A stretch of DNA of 25,974 nucleotides from IMG/VR virus record IMGVR_UViG_3300028025_001172, positions 1-25,974 of that record, one strand, 5' to 3'. Position numbers and translations under genes: made by a program. Below, one piece after another: positions 1 through 6,833 of the stretch; positions within the stretch are counted from its first letter, which is position 1, and each line of letters starts with the position of its first letter. This DNA comes from a virus. The notes beneath the pieces are model-generated. The model saw only the letters and a program-made list of their open reading frames with translations. It made no database searches and was not told where the DNA came from.

Positions 1-214
1 TCCAAAGGATTTGATACTTGATTGTGTTTAACAGGTAGCTCTTTACCTTGTCCTCGTCCGTAGTATTGTCGTTGATTGTGAGAACGTGTAGGTAACTATT
101 GTTGATGACAGTATCTGCGTCGATAAATAAACCCATCTTAGATAGAAAGTAGGCCGTGTAAGCTCTCACCTCGGGGTAATTCCTGTTAATATACTTGTCT
201 AAGACGCTTTTCAT
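1..214 (-). CDS. Sigma-70/ECF-like protein, N-terminal part (runs off the window)
   Basis: Only the first 71 codons are present; the gene continues past the left edge. The fragment begins MKSVLDKYINRNYPEV and has a helical pattern like sigma region 2: an aromatic and basic first helix, then DADTVINNSYLHVL, which resembles the DAEDLVQETFL stretch of ECF sigma factors, then KVKSYLLNTIKYQIL, which resembles the region 2.3/2.4 helix. If correct, the protein would redirect host RNA polymerase, probably to late phage promoters. The start overlaps the end of the preceding gene by 29 bp, which implies translational coupling. The regions that would confirm the family (2.4 to 4) lie outside the window, so this remains a pattern-based inference. 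It could instead be another small helical DNA-binding protein. Confidence 0.45.
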   Translation of the reverse strand, partial: MKSVLDKYINRNYPEVRAYTAYFLSKMGLFIDADTVINNSYLHVLTINDNTTDEDKVKSYLLNTIKYQILW

Positions 215-401
215 ACCAAATCATAAAATCTTTATACCATATTCTCCGTCTTACTGACGCACAAAAGCATTCCCGGGGCTGTATGCCTTCGTATTTAATT
301 CTTATCCTTAACATCTTAACGCAAGAATGTTTTGAGTACCTAATATTCTCGGGTAACAATTCTATTTCAGCGATTAAATCTATTTCAGCCTGTTCAAACA
401 T
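186..401 (-). CDS. Small basic cysteine-containing phage protein, unknown function
   Basis: This 71-residue protein (from the ATG at 401) starts MFEQAEIDLIAEIELL and contains a Cys at residue 21 and a CFC pair followed by a basic RRRIW stretch and a WYEKR tail. The ATG at 401 is preferred because it gives a 22-bp overlap with the preceding gene; an upstream ATG at 437 in the same frame would overlap by 58 bp. Three cysteines are too few to argue for a standard zinc finger. Basic and aromatic content would suit nucleic-acid binding, but I do not recognise a named family. It is translationally coupled to both neighbours at the distal end of the early operon. Confidence 0.6.
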   Translation of the reverse strand: MFEQAEIDLIAEIELLPENIRYSKHSCVKMLRIRIKYEGIQPRECFCASVRRRIWYKDFMIWYEKRLRQVY

Positions 402-628
402 TCGTCTAAGATATAAGCAATAAGTGAGGCTTGACAAGCAAGTATAAAATCAAAGGTGCAAAGTAAGGTTAACCAAAAAGCTACACATTTTATACAGCCC
501 ATTGCTGAGTGTATATGTATGGCTAATGAGCTATTAGGTCTATACTTAAATAGGTAGTCAATAGTTGCTTGTAATGGCTCAAAATTAACAAACCACCAAG
601 CTAAAGGAACTAATGCGAGTAAATTCAT
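380..628 (-). CDS. Small membrane protein with CxxC-FW motif (DUF1360-like)
   Basis: This 82-residue protein has an N-terminal hydrophobic segment (MNLLALVPLAWWFV), a central polar part with a YLFKYRP stretch, then HSAMGCIKCVAFW followed by a long hydrophobic helix (about residues 46-72). The GCxKCxxFW arrangement resembles small phage-encoded membrane proteins of the DUF1360 type, whose role is not established. It probably sits in the inner membrane with two membrane segments. A TAnnTTTG box lies directly before the start (633-640), so it may begin a distal transcript. Holin activity is possible but a much better holin candidate lies in the lysis cluster. Confidence 0.65.
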   Translation of the reverse strand: MNLLALVPLAWWFVNFEPLQATIDYLFKYRPNSSLAIHIHSAMGCIKCVAFWLTLLCTFDFILACQASLIAYILDECLNRLK

Positions 629-632
629 ACGT

Positions 633-640
633 CAAATGTA
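633..640 (-). promoter_or_regulatory. Candidate -7 box (TACATTTG)
   Basis: On the minus strand TACATTTG matches the Bacteroidota -7 consensus TAnnTTTG and ends 5 bases before the ATG at 628, so transcripts from it would be almost leaderless. I see no TTTG -33 box at the usual distance, so this is a half-match only. Confidence 0.3.
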
Positions 641-859
641 CTAAAATAAATTACAATCATATATGTTTATTCTGTAAATGTATTTGTCAATCTTCTTAGC
701 TGTTTCAAGACTCACATCTTTACCCTGTAGAAACCTGTCTATGTTGTATTGGTGGAAGGTCTCTCCTCTCCCCTGTATCTCTTTCACTATTTGATTCCTT
801 GTTCGTGTTTTTAATGCGTCTCTCAGATGATTTCTAAGGCTATGGTCATCTATTAGCAT
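641..859 (-). CDS. Small helix-turn-helix-like regulator
   Basis: This 72-residue protein contains helices that resemble a Cro/CI-type fold: TRNQIVKEIQGRG, then YNIDRFLQGKDVSLETAKKIDKYI. The last part matches the usual pattern in which a recognition helix is followed by 'G..vsletakKI...l'. It would bind DNA as a small phage regulator. It starts within the last 7 bp of the preceding gene, so the two are translationally coupled. No operator can be assigned with confidence, although a GGTAA-AAG-TTACC inverted repeat lies about 280 bp upstream in the gap 1078-1169. It could also be a non-regulatory DNA-binding protein. Confidence 0.6.
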   Translation of the reverse strand: MLIDDHSLRNHLRDALKTRTRNQIVKEIQGRGETFHQYNIDRFLQGKDVSLETAKKIDKYIYRINIYDCNLF

Positions 860-1077
860 AGGTCAAGATTTATTTCGTTATCTAGCAAGATTTCAAAGAA
901 CTTTTCTCTTACTCTCTCAATCATTTCAAACTCATTATCCTTTAAGTCCTCATACTTCCAAATGGCTCTAAGCTCTGCCTTTATCTCGTTTAATGCGTGA
1001 AACATTTTCAAAGACTTGGAGGCACAATCAAATTCAAATTGGTCTTCCGGTAGGTTATATTCGATTGTTGCTTTCAT
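853..1077 (-). CDS. Conserved small phage protein (MKATIEYNLPED family)
   Basis: The 74-residue product begins MKATIEYNLPEDQFEFDCAS, a start widely shared among otherwise uncharacterised phage proteins. The rest is predicted helical and charged: a FHALNEIKAELRAIWKYED helix and a C-terminal amphipathic helix ending in an acidic NEINLDLC tail. No enzymatic motif is visible. It follows the ssDNA-binding gene after a 92-bp gap and overlaps the regulator gene by 7 bp. Family function is unknown to me; the position suggests an early gene linked to replication or host takeover. Confidence 0.7.
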   Translation of the reverse strand: MKATIEYNLPEDQFEFDCASKSLKMFHALNEIKAELRAIWKYEDLKDNEFEMIERVREKFFEILLDNEINLDLC

Positions 1078-1169
1078 TTCTATATTTTAAGGTTGTACGT
1101 TAATTATATTTTAGTGCTGTATATCATTTCTATTTAAGTAATGGGGTAACTTTTACCACTTATACTTTA

Positions 1170-1520
1170 TTAAAATGGTAAATCGTCTGAACAATCCAAA
1201 GGAACTTCTTTTAAACTAACTACACCCTCAACGGCATTGATTTGCCATCCTTCAATTGTATTAAAATACTTTATCTCTCCTGTTGGTGACTTCCATTCAC
1301 GGCCTCGTAGATTAATGCTAACTTCTACCTGTTCGCCTATGTTCTTTTGGCTTATTAGTTCCGTTTTTTCCTGTGTAAATTGGATGGTTATGTACTGCGG
1401 ATACTTCTCATCTGTTAATAATACGACATCTTTGCTTTTAAACTTGTCGCTTACTTGTCTTACTGCTCCCACAAAGTGGATTTTACCTGTTACTTTCATT
1501 TGTTTTGTTTTAGTGTTCAT
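1170..1520 (-). CDS. DUF3127-like OB-fold single-strand DNA-binding protein
   Basis: The 116-residue protein matches the DUF3127 pattern: MKVTGKIHFVGAVRQVS, then KSKDVVLLTDEKYPQYITI, then a GEQVEVSINLRGREW stretch, then EIKYFNTIEGWQI. These are the beta strands of an OB fold with conserved YPQ and GREW motifs. Proteins of this type are thought to act as single-stranded DNA-binding proteins in Bacteroidota. The acidic end (DCSDDLPF) ends in DDLPF, like the C-terminal acidic tip of bacterial SSB (DDDIPF) that recruits replication and recombination partners. It follows the recombination genes, as expected for an SSB working with ERF and the exonuclease. Translation may start at M1 or at M8; both keep the full OB fold. 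Confidence 0.8.
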   Translation of the reverse strand: MNTKTKQMKVTGKIHFVGAVRQVSDKFKSKDVVLLTDEKYPQYITIQFTQEKTELISQKNIGEQVEVSINLRGREWKSPTGEIKYFNTIEGWQINAVEGVVSLKEVPLDCSDDLPF

Positions 1521-1608
1521 TATTAAAAAAATCTATTATGTACCATATGGTGGCTGTCCATCCCCAAATAATTGCCGGGGCTAATAAAATTGATAGTAGT
1601 GTTATCAT
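1510..1608 (-). CDS. 32-residue membrane peptide, translationally coupled
   Basis: The frame starts MITLLSILLAPAIIWGW and continues through a second hydrophobic half to a short polar tail ending NNEH; nearly the whole peptide is one membrane segment. Its ATG overlaps the preceding stop as ATGA (1605-1608), and its own end overlaps the start of the ssDNA-binding gene by 11 bp. This double coupling fits a real gene better than chance. No family is recognised. It may be a small inner-membrane effector or a leader peptide that mainly serves to carry ribosomes to the next start. Confidence 0.55.
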   Translation of the reverse strand: MITLLSILLAPAIIWGWTATIWYIIDFFNNEH

Positions 1609-1916
1609 ATTGTTTTTTTTAGTTTTTCAATGTATAGAGTTGCATCCATTAGCTCTTCCTGTAAATGGTTTAACCATCCCATTAAGTCAATATCTTTGCG
1701 GTCTAGATTTGTTCCGTATTTCTTTTGGCCTTGTGTGCTACGCTCGTAGTATTTAGTCATTACAGACATTAGAATTGTGTCTTCGCTTTTAATTGGTTTT
1801 GATTCATTAGTTATGTTCATATTTTTTAAGTTTTTAATTCTATCATACAAATCTAATGCAATATAAATTATGGTTAATAGCATAAAAATTATTGAAATAG
1901 TTTTAATTAATATCAT
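1605..1916 (-). CDS. MazG-like helical phage protein with N-terminal membrane anchor
   Basis: The first 24 residues (MILIKTISIIFMLLTIIYIALD) form a clear membrane segment. The C-terminal part reads YYERSTQGQKKYGTNLDRKDI followed by MGWLNHLQEELMDATLYIEKL, a pattern seen in many phage proteins that look like all-alpha NTP pyrophosphohydrolases; the EELMDA stretch would provide metal-binding acidic residues. A role in nucleotide-pool cleaning is therefore plausible. The ATG at 1916 overlaps the exonuclease stop as ATGA, supporting this start, although internal starts at M33 or M50 would give a soluble enzyme. The fusion of an anchor to this domain is unusual. Catalysis is inferred, not shown. 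Confidence 0.65.
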   Translation of the reverse strand: MILIKTISIIFMLLTIIYIALDLYDRIKNLKNMNITNESKPIKSEDTILMSVMTKYYERSTQGQKKYGTNLDRKDIDLMGWLNHLQEELMDATLYIEKLKKTI

Positions 1917-2584
1917 AATATTTGTATTAAGTTATCGTAATATTCTCGACATTGCTCTATTCGTGTTTTGATATCCTCTATCACCTTGTCATCTTTTGCT
2001 ATTTTAAACGCCTTTAAACGCTTTTCTTTTGGGATATGCCCAAATGTATGTTTAGCTTGTACAAATGCTCTTAAATCCAAATCTTCCTCAATCAAACTCG
2101 CCTTCCAATGTTCACGTCTTATTTCATCTTCTACTATTTGCAATGGAGTATCAATCAAGCAATAACACAAAAGGCTTTCCTCTTTGCCGGTTAACCACAT
2201 ATATCCGTGCATTTGGTAAAAATACGATTTATTTATTAGCTTAGTGTCGAAAAAAGGGAAAGTAGTAGCATCGTAACTTGATTTGACATCTAATAAGATT
2301 TCATTCGTGTTAACGTCCGGTGTTCCTGTTATCCAATCGTTCGTGAAATGTTCCTCGTTCTTATATATGAATCCAATATCTAGAACATCATTACACAAAG
2401 CAATTGAAAGGTCTTCCACTTCGTTCCCTTTGTCGGTGTAACGTGAGCTGAACTCCTTGCGTATGCCAAATACTTCCTCAATAGCTAACTCTTGCAGGTA
2501 TGTCTTAGTTGTTTGACTTAACAACTCCCCCTTTGATTTAGGGGAAGTCATTATTTTGCCAATGGCGGAGCATCTTATCTTCAT
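1913..2584 (-). CDS. YqaJ-like phage exonuclease (PD-(D/E)XK)
   Basis: The 223-residue protein carries the lambda-exonuclease/YqaJ order of motifs: MKIRCSAIGKIMTSP at the start, YTDKGNEVEDLSIAL in the first catalytic helix, TGTPDVN, then ILLDVKSSYD (the D-x-K core of the PD-(D/E)XK site), then YFYQMHGYMWLTG. It would resect linear double-stranded DNA 5' to 3' to give single strands for the adjacent ERF annealing protein. The gene starts inside the ERF stop codon (ATGA at 2581-2584), so the two are made together, as in other phage recombination pairs. The length is typical for the family. Confidence 0.85.
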   Translation of the reverse strand: MKIRCSAIGKIMTSPKSKGELLSQTTKTYLQELAIEEVFGIRKEFSSRYTDKGNEVEDLSIALCNDVLDIGFIYKNEEHFTNDWITGTPDVNTNEILLDVKSSYDATTFPFFDTKLINKSYFYQMHGYMWLTGKEESLLCYCLIDTPLQIVEDEIRREHWKASLIEEDLDLRAFVQAKHTFGHIPKEKRLKAFKIAKDDKVIEDIKTRIEQCREYYDNLIQIL

Positions 2585-3108
2585 TGTGCTATGTTTTTAA
2601 GTTGCTCTTGAGTTAAATCAAATGTATTTAATAGCTCCTTGATAGTGTACTCACCATCGCTTATTGCCTTAATTGCCTTAGCAAGTCTTTTATCGTCAAT
2701 AGCTACTTTCTTAGATTCGTTTTTTTGTTCAACCTTAACTTGTTCCCCACCGGCATCTGTATCTTTATCGCTAACTATCCCCAAAATCGAACTTAAACAG
2801 TAACGACGCAAGTAAGAAATCGCTGACCCCAAAACTTGGAAGTCATTCATACCTTTCAATTGTACGCCTTGTGGAATAGCTGTTTTACTTTCGATTGTTT
2901 CGCCACTTTCAACGTGGAATACTATTGTTATTAATTCAGTCCCATTAATCAATTGGGTGAATCCAAGGCCGTGTTTTTTTAGCAATGGGTTAATCACTTC
3001 AAAAATCTTTGGTAGGTCGGCATAGGTGTATCCATACCCTTGTGTTGCTTTGTGGATTGTCGGAACTTCTTGTTGAAATTCTGCTAGGCTTTTAAATAAA
3101 TGTTTCAT
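2581..3108 (-). CDS. erf: ERF-family single-strand annealing recombinase
   Basis: The 175-residue protein has the ERF core: an N-terminal helix (FKSLAEFQQEVPTI), YGYTYADLPKIFEVINPLLKKHGL, a beta region with HVESGE, and the conserved VLGSAISYLRRYCLSSILGI stretch, followed by a DKDTDAG turn and a charged linker to a small C-terminal helical region. ERF proteins form rings that anneal complementary single strands, giving phage-encoded homologous recombination. It is paired with the exonuclease by an ATGA overlap. Its leader carries two CTAACC repeats and a TAnnTTTG box further upstream, so it may begin its own transcript. Confidence 0.88.
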   Translation of the reverse strand: MKHLFKSLAEFQQEVPTIHKATQGYGYTYADLPKIFEVINPLLKKHGLGFTQLINGTELITIVFHVESGETIESKTAIPQGVQLKGMNDFQVLGSAISYLRRYCLSSILGIVSDKDTDAGGEQVKVEQKNESKKVAIDDKRLAKAIKAISDGEYTIKELLNTFDLTQEQLKNIAQ

Positions 3109-3129
3109 TGGTTAGTTTTTAAAGGTTAA
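3109..3129 (-). promoter_or_regulatory. Early leader with two CTAACC-type repeats
   Basis: The minus strand before the ERF start reads TTAACC, TTTAAAAA, then CTAACC, ending one base before the ATG. The same arrangement precedes the gene starting at 8288, and a single copy precedes the gene starting at 8546. There is no Shine-Dalgarno sequence, so this element probably governs translation initiation or its control. The element was found by eye. Confidence 0.5.
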
Positions 3130-3139
3130 TAATTATCGA

Positions 3140-3147
3140 CAAATATA
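3140..3147 (-). promoter_or_regulatory. Candidate -7 box (TATATTTG) for the ERF operon
   Basis: TATATTTG on the minus strand matches TAnnTTTG and lies 32 bp before the ERF start, in the 69-bp gap after the nuclease gene. A clear TTTG -33 box is absent at 17-23 bp. It would drive erf and the genes after it. Confidence 0.35.
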
Positions 3148-3177
3148 ATTCTTTTATTTTAATATAGAACTATTTTT

Positions 3178-3531
3178 TTAATTTATTTTAATGAAATCTT
3201 CAATTGGTAGTAAAATTCCTTTGCTTGTATTACTATCTCCTCCTTTAACATCTCTTTTAGTTCCTAGATATTTTCTACAAAGATTCTTTAATTCGTTTTT
3301 TTCTATCATAACAAAATGCTTTTCACTAAGCCAATAACACCACCAATCAGATTCACTTGTTGCTATGCCTGAAGATTTGCCTCTGCTTTCATATTCAACA
3401 AATATGTTATGTGTCTCCATTGCTCTAAAATCTCGTTTTACTTCTATTTTTTTTTGCAATAATTCAGATAGTTGTTTTTCATACATTTGACCTACCATTA
3501 AGTCAAATTTAAAATCATTATTAAAATTCAT
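3178..3531 (-). CDS. Small PD-(D/E)XK nuclease, possible Holliday-junction resolvase
   Basis: The 117-residue protein contains an N-terminal helix (MYEKQLSELLQ), then IEVKRDFRAMETHNIFVEYESRGKSSGI split by a short loop, then SESDWWCYWL. The E-x-K pair in IEVKRD followed by the VEYE strand and SGI loop is the usual core of small phage nucleases in the PD-(D/E)XK superfamily. Such proteins often act as structure-specific nucleases or junction resolvases. The gene is linked by an ATGA overlap to ninG and sits just before erf, so a role in resolving recombination intermediates fits. Exact substrate cannot be read from the sequence. Confidence 0.65.
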   Translation of the reverse strand: MNFNNDFKFDLMVGQMYEKQLSELLQKKIEVKRDFRAMETHNIFVEYESRGKSSGIATSESDWWCYWLSEKHFVMIEKNELKNLCRKYLGTKRDVKGGDSNTSKGILLPIEDFIKIN

Positions 3532-4040
3532 ATTGCTTTTTGTTTGTATGTTTCAATTATTTCTTTTAGCTCTTCTCTTGTGTATTTTTTTGTTTGATGT
3601 GCTTTACCCTGTAGCTCAATTAATTTTTCTGCTCCTATTCGTTTTTGTATTCCGATTTGATAGTTCAAAAGATTGCCGTGTAAGTATTGATTACAGTAAA
3701 CACATTGGCCGTGTACGTTTGATTCATCGAATGTAATTACTTTGTGACCACCGCTCGAAAAATAATGACCGGCATCAAATTTTTGACCCAATGGAGAGCC
3801 ACAAGAGATACAGCCTTTATTTCGGTCTCGGTTTCGTATATAGCTATTGAAATATACTTGAGCTAATTTTTGAAGCTCTTGTACTGTTTGAAGCTTCTCT
3901 TTCATTTCTTTCTTTTTTTTCACCCATTGCTTATCCTGTACAATTTTTAACCAAATCTGAACACATTCTTTTTCAAGGCAATATTTTTGATTGAAATTTA
4001 CCGGAGTGAATGGCTCTTTGCAGTTCTTACATTTCTTCAT
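3528..4040 (-). CDS. ninG: NinG/Rap-like recombination protein
   Basis: The 170-residue protein begins with a zinc-knuckle (KKCKNCKEPF ... KYCLEKEC) and later has CISCGSPLGQKFDAGHYFS and NVHGQCVYCNQYLHGN, the HNH-like zinc-binding centre of the lambda NinG (Rap) family. A basic coiled stretch (WVKKKKEMKEKL) links the two parts. NinG proteins promote phage recombination, in lambda by acting on Holliday junctions and D-loops. The start lies inside the methyltransferase stop (ATGA, 4037-4040) and its end overlaps the small nuclease gene. All paired cysteines and the histidines are intact. Confidence 0.88.
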   Translation of the reverse strand: MKKCKNCKEPFTPVNFNQKYCLEKECVQIWLKIVQDKQWVKKKKEMKEKLQTVQELQKLAQVYFNSYIRNRDRNKGCISCGSPLGQKFDAGHYFSSGGHKVITFDESNVHGQCVYCNQYLHGNLLNYQIGIQKRIGAEKLIELQGKAHQTKKYTREELKEIIETYKQKAI

Positions 4041-5005
4041 AATTCTATAAATTTAAATATGTGTTCTATTATTGGTAGTGTCCATCCATCTCCTAATAAA
4101 CTTCCTGCCTTTGCTGTTGTTAAAATGTCGCAATAGTCATCCGGAAAACCTTGTAACCTGCACATTTCAATTTTGTTTACTGTTCTTACTAATTCGTTTT
4201 CGTGAATTAAAGTAAGCATTCCTGTTGTTTCGTTTCGGTGTTTTAAATATTCTTGTTTTGCAGTTTCAGTAGCTCCGCTTCCCGTATTTAAACAAGTATG
4301 TTTATCTGTATCAACATAAATTTGTGGAACTCCAAACTTTTCTCTACTTTTAATTCCATCTTGTGTATGTTGAACTCTACTAATACTTTCCATTAAACAA
4401 CAAGATTTTACTCGTTCAACCCTGCCACCTGTAATAATATCTTTAAACATTATTTCTAAATCTTTTGGTTGTGGTATATCGGTAACAATATCGCCAAAAA
4501 ATCCGTCCTGGCGGGTTCGTATATTTGACCAATAATATCGGTCTCTTAATTGAGCCGTTACCAACTTTGAATTAATTCTTACCGGGTAAACCCCCAACGC
4601 CCTTGACATTACACCAACATCAAATTTATTCGCGCTTCCTACGTTTTCTTGTAAAAATAAAACCTTTGGATTTAATGTTTTAATATGTTCTAAAATTTCT
4701 ACAAATACAAAAAACAAACTGCTTCGACTTCCATTTATACCTGCTCGTTTTCCTGCAGCACTTAAATCTTGGCAAGGCGAACCGCTTAAAATTAAATCAA
4801 TAGTTTTCCAATCAATATCCCAATCGCGCCATTTTGTAACATCCCCCACTTGTATCGTGTCGGGAAAATGGTGTTGAGTTAATTCAATTGCATACGGCTT
4901 TATTTCGCTTGAATAGTATTTATTTACTTTTATACCTACATTCTCCAATGCTTGTCTACCTGTGTTCATTCCGTTAAATAAACTTACTACGTTCATATGT
5001 TTCAT
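4037..5005 (-). CDS. DNMT3-like DNA cytosine-5 methyltransferase
   Basis: Motif I is SLFNGMNTGRQAL (residues 8-20), motif IV is GSPCQDLS with the catalytic Cys78, motif VI is ENV (120-122), motif VIII is TAQLRDRYYWSNI, motif IX includes MCRLQGFPDDYCD, and motif X is LLGDGWTLPIIEHIF. All are present and in canonical order, so the enzyme should be active; it transfers a methyl group from S-adenosylmethionine to C5 of cytosine. The layout (SEI after motif I, VGDVTKW, LFFVF, RYYWSN) resembles the DNMT3 branch more than typical bacterial restriction methylases, and the target-recognition region is short. No restriction enzyme is next to it, so self-protection of phage DNA is the likely role. The recognition site is not predictable here. 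Confidence 0.92.
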   Translation of the reverse strand: MKHMNVVSLFNGMNTGRQALENVGIKVNKYYSSEIKPYAIELTQHHFPDTIQVGDVTKWRDWDIDWKTIDLILSGSPCQDLSAAGKRAGINGSRSSLFFVFVEILEHIKTLNPKVLFLQENVGSANKFDVGVMSRALGVYPVRINSKLVTAQLRDRYYWSNIRTRQDGFFGDIVTDIPQPKDLEIMFKDIITGGRVERVKSCCLMESISRVQHTQDGIKSREKFGVPQIYVDTDKHTCLNTGSGATETAKQEYLKHRNETTGMLTLIHENELVRTVNKIEMCRLQGFPDDYCDILTTAKAGSLLGDGWTLPIIEHIFKFIEL

Positions 5006-5006
5006 A

Positions 5007-5291
5007 TTAAAAATTATTTACTTTAAGTTCATTTTCTAATTGTTTCATTTCAGATTTTAAATCCAAATTTATTCTTTCGAGCCTATGTGATGACTGAGAA
5101 TGTTCTCTTGCTTGTTTCTCCAAAATTAAGAAGGTAGTTAGAACCTCAGATAGTTCAGATTCAGTTTCAAGCATAGAATTTATTAAATCAGTGCGATGTG
5201 CGTTTTTCTCTTCTATTTCCTCTCGACTTGCTTTTAACTTCAGTAGTGTCTTATGTAAGATTACTCTAGATTTTAAAATTTGTAGTTCCAT
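5007..5291 (-). CDS. Coiled-coil protein of unknown function
   Basis: The 94-residue product is almost entirely charged alpha-helix: LKSRVILHKTLLKLKASREEIEEKNAHR, then a second helical segment with heptad spacing of Leu/Ile, and a C-terminal LKSEMKQLENELK helix. There is no enzymatic motif. The gene lies 2 bp after the helicase gene and 1 bp before the methyltransferase, so it is co-translated with both. It could be an oligomerisation or adaptor factor for the replication proteins. Function is not recognised. Confidence 0.65.
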   Translation of the reverse strand: MELQILKSRVILHKTLLKLKASREEIEEKNAHRTDLINSMLETESELSEVLTTFLILEKQAREHSQSSHRLERINLDLKSEMKQLENELKVNNF

Positions 5292-5293
5292 AA

Positions 5294-6214
5294 TTAATTA
5301 TTTATTTGTTTAGTTGCGTATGCTTTCTCGTAAACATTTGGTGATGGGTTACTTTGCTCAAAATAGCTCAAGCGTTCCTTATCAAACCAAATCTCTATCA
5401 TTCCGATGTTACCGTTACTTCGTGGTTTAATTTTATTAAAATGTATTTCTGCTAGGTTAAATGTTGGGTCTTGCCGGTGTACTGTTATCATACATTTGCC
5501 CGAGTTAAACCATTCACTACCACCTTTTAAATCATAAGGCACAGGGGGGTTTCTTTTTCCGTTTTCTTTTTCAGTTAGTTTTGGGTGAATAATCGTGTGC
5601 AGGTGTAAATCATTGTCTTCAGCTATCTGATTGCGGTAAGGTAATACATATTCTAAATATTGAGCGTATCCACCATACTCGTTATACGGGTGATTCATAT
5701 CCTTCCAAGAATCGATTGATGCTGTATGTAATTCTCCGTGTTTTTTTAATTCTACTGCCATATCCCAAAATTGTACAGGTGTTAATTTAGCCTTAACATC
5801 TTCTCTTGTAAGCACTTTAAAATGGTTTAAGACCCAATCTATCGCTTGAGTAATTTCTTTATCTTGTATGACGTTTCTGTCTAATGGATTAAAGCTCTTG
5901 CCTGTCTTCTTATTTATCAAATCTGCTATTATTTCGACATTAGAGCCAACATCCGGAAAATAAACTAAATGCTTCCATCCGTAAAACTTTGAGGTATTCA
6001 TCAAACACTCCATTAGCACCTGTGTTTTACCACTCATAGGAAATCCTGTCCAATCGGTGCAGTTACCTAGGCTCATTGAATAATGCTCGTGTAATTTAGC
6101 AAATCCTAAATACTTACCTTTTTGATGATATGTATCTCGATATTTAAATAGGTCAGTAATCACGTCACCGGCTTCTGTAATCTTAAATCCATTTAACTCC
6201 ACGGTGCTTTCCAT
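5294..6214 (-). CDS. DnaB/Twinkle-like replicative helicase (RecA-type ATPase)
   Basis: The 306-residue protein has a Walker A variant GFPMSGKT (57-64) in DWTGFPMSGKTQVLM, a hydrophobic strand then TASIDSWKDM (Walker B-type Asp), TIIHPKLTEK (compare the HPKK motif of Twinkle-type helicases) and DLKGGSEWFNSGKCMITVHR (compare the sensor region with an arginine finger). This order is that of DnaB-family and T7 gp4/Twinkle helicase domains. There is no N-terminal primase or DnaB-like helical domain; the first 40 residues are a short extension. It would unwind phage DNA at the fork. Its start overlaps the replication initiator-like gene by 22 bp. A DNA-pairing ATPase is the main alternative. Confidence 0.78.
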   Translation of the reverse strand: MESTVELNGFKITEAGDVITDLFKYRDTYHQKGKYLGFAKLHEHYSMSLGNCTDWTGFPMSGKTQVLMECLMNTSKFYGWKHLVYFPDVGSNVEIIADLINKKTGKSFNPLDRNVIQDKEITQAIDWVLNHFKVLTREDVKAKLTPVQFWDMAVELKKHGELHTASIDSWKDMNHPYNEYGGYAQYLEYVLPYRNQIAEDNDLHLHTIIHPKLTEKENGKRNPPVPYDLKGGSEWFNSGKCMITVHRQDPTFNLAEIHFNKIKPRSNGNIGMIEIWFDKERLSYFEQSNPSPNVYEKAYATKQINN

Positions 6215-6819
6215 TTTGAGGGTTCGTTTACTTCTTTAATTTCAATTGGTTTTTCCCAAGTTCTTACACAAGCTTTCCAATCTATCATTTTATTCTTACC
6301 TACCATCCATCCTTTAGATGAGTAGAAATTTAAAAATTTGTTTACATCAACTCCGTTTTTTCGCTCTGAACAATACTCAAGAATTTCATTATAAGTAGGC
6401 TCTATAAATATACTTCTTTCATTCTTTTCATTCTTTACATTCTTGTTAGTTGTTAGTTGTTTGTTAGTTGTTTGTTGATTGTTTGTTATTGGTTTGTTAG
6501 CTTCTTCGTTTTCATCTTGGTAACATTCGTATTTACAGATAGTTACTATAGTAAATTGGCTTGTTGATTTTACCTTAATTTCGTTTGTCTTTTCTAACTT
6601 TTTTAAAATGGTTCTAATTGTTTGAATACTTATTCCTGTAGCGCTTGAAATATTACCAAATGAAGAAACAAATTGACCTCTTTCAATATCAATTCCTTGC
6701 CATTTACCTGTTTTATGATTTGCTTTCATTAACATAAATAAAAATAAATGTACTGCTTCAGATTTATTAAACCATTCCCAATCTAAAAACTTCCTGTGTA
6801 TTTTAATCCATCCACTCAT
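6193..6819 (-). CDS. DnaD-like replication initiator / helicase loader
   Basis: The 208-residue protein starts SGWIKIHRKFLDWEWF, the common start of phage replication proteins with a winged helix. GQFVSSFGNISSATGISIQTIRTILKKLEKTNEI is a clear helix-turn-helix. A low-complexity Asn/Thr/Lys linker (about 108-130) separates this from a C-terminal domain (PTYNEILEYCSERK ... FLNFYSSKGWMVGK ... WKACVRTWEK) similar to the DnaD-like helicase-loading domain. It likely binds the origin and loads the helicase encoded directly downstream, with which it overlaps by 22 bp. The linker is encoded by a TTGTTAG-type repeat tract. Confidence 0.8.
   Translation of the reverse strand: MSGWIKIHRKFLDWEWFNKSEAVHLFLFMLMKANHKTGKWQGIDIERGQFVSSFGNISSATGISIQTIRTILKKLEKTNEIKVKSTSQFTIVTICKYECYQDENEEANKPITNNQQTTNKQLTTNKNVKNEKNERSIFIEPTYNEILEYCSERKNGVDVNKFLNFYSSKGWMVGKNKMIDWKACVRTWEKPIEIKEVNEPSKWKAPWS
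6442..6500. repeat. TTGTTAG/TTGTTTG heptamer-like tract in a coding linker
   Basis: Short near-repeats of TTGTTAG and TTGTTTG follow each other on the plus strand; on the coding (minus) strand they encode the Asn/Thr/Gln/Lys linker of the initiator protein. Length change by slippage would alter linker length or frame. Confidence 0.55.
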
Positions 6820-6833
6820 AATCTTAATTTTTA

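Noticed and set aside
1078-1169. GGTAA-AAG-TTACC inverted repeat in the gap before the MKATIEY-type gene
   Set aside because: The arms are only 5 bp and no promoter box is nearby, so an operator cannot be supported.
1237-1756. Plus-strand frames opposite the ssDNA-binding and MazG-like genes
   Set aside because: They oppose well-supported, coupled minus-strand genes and show no family pattern.
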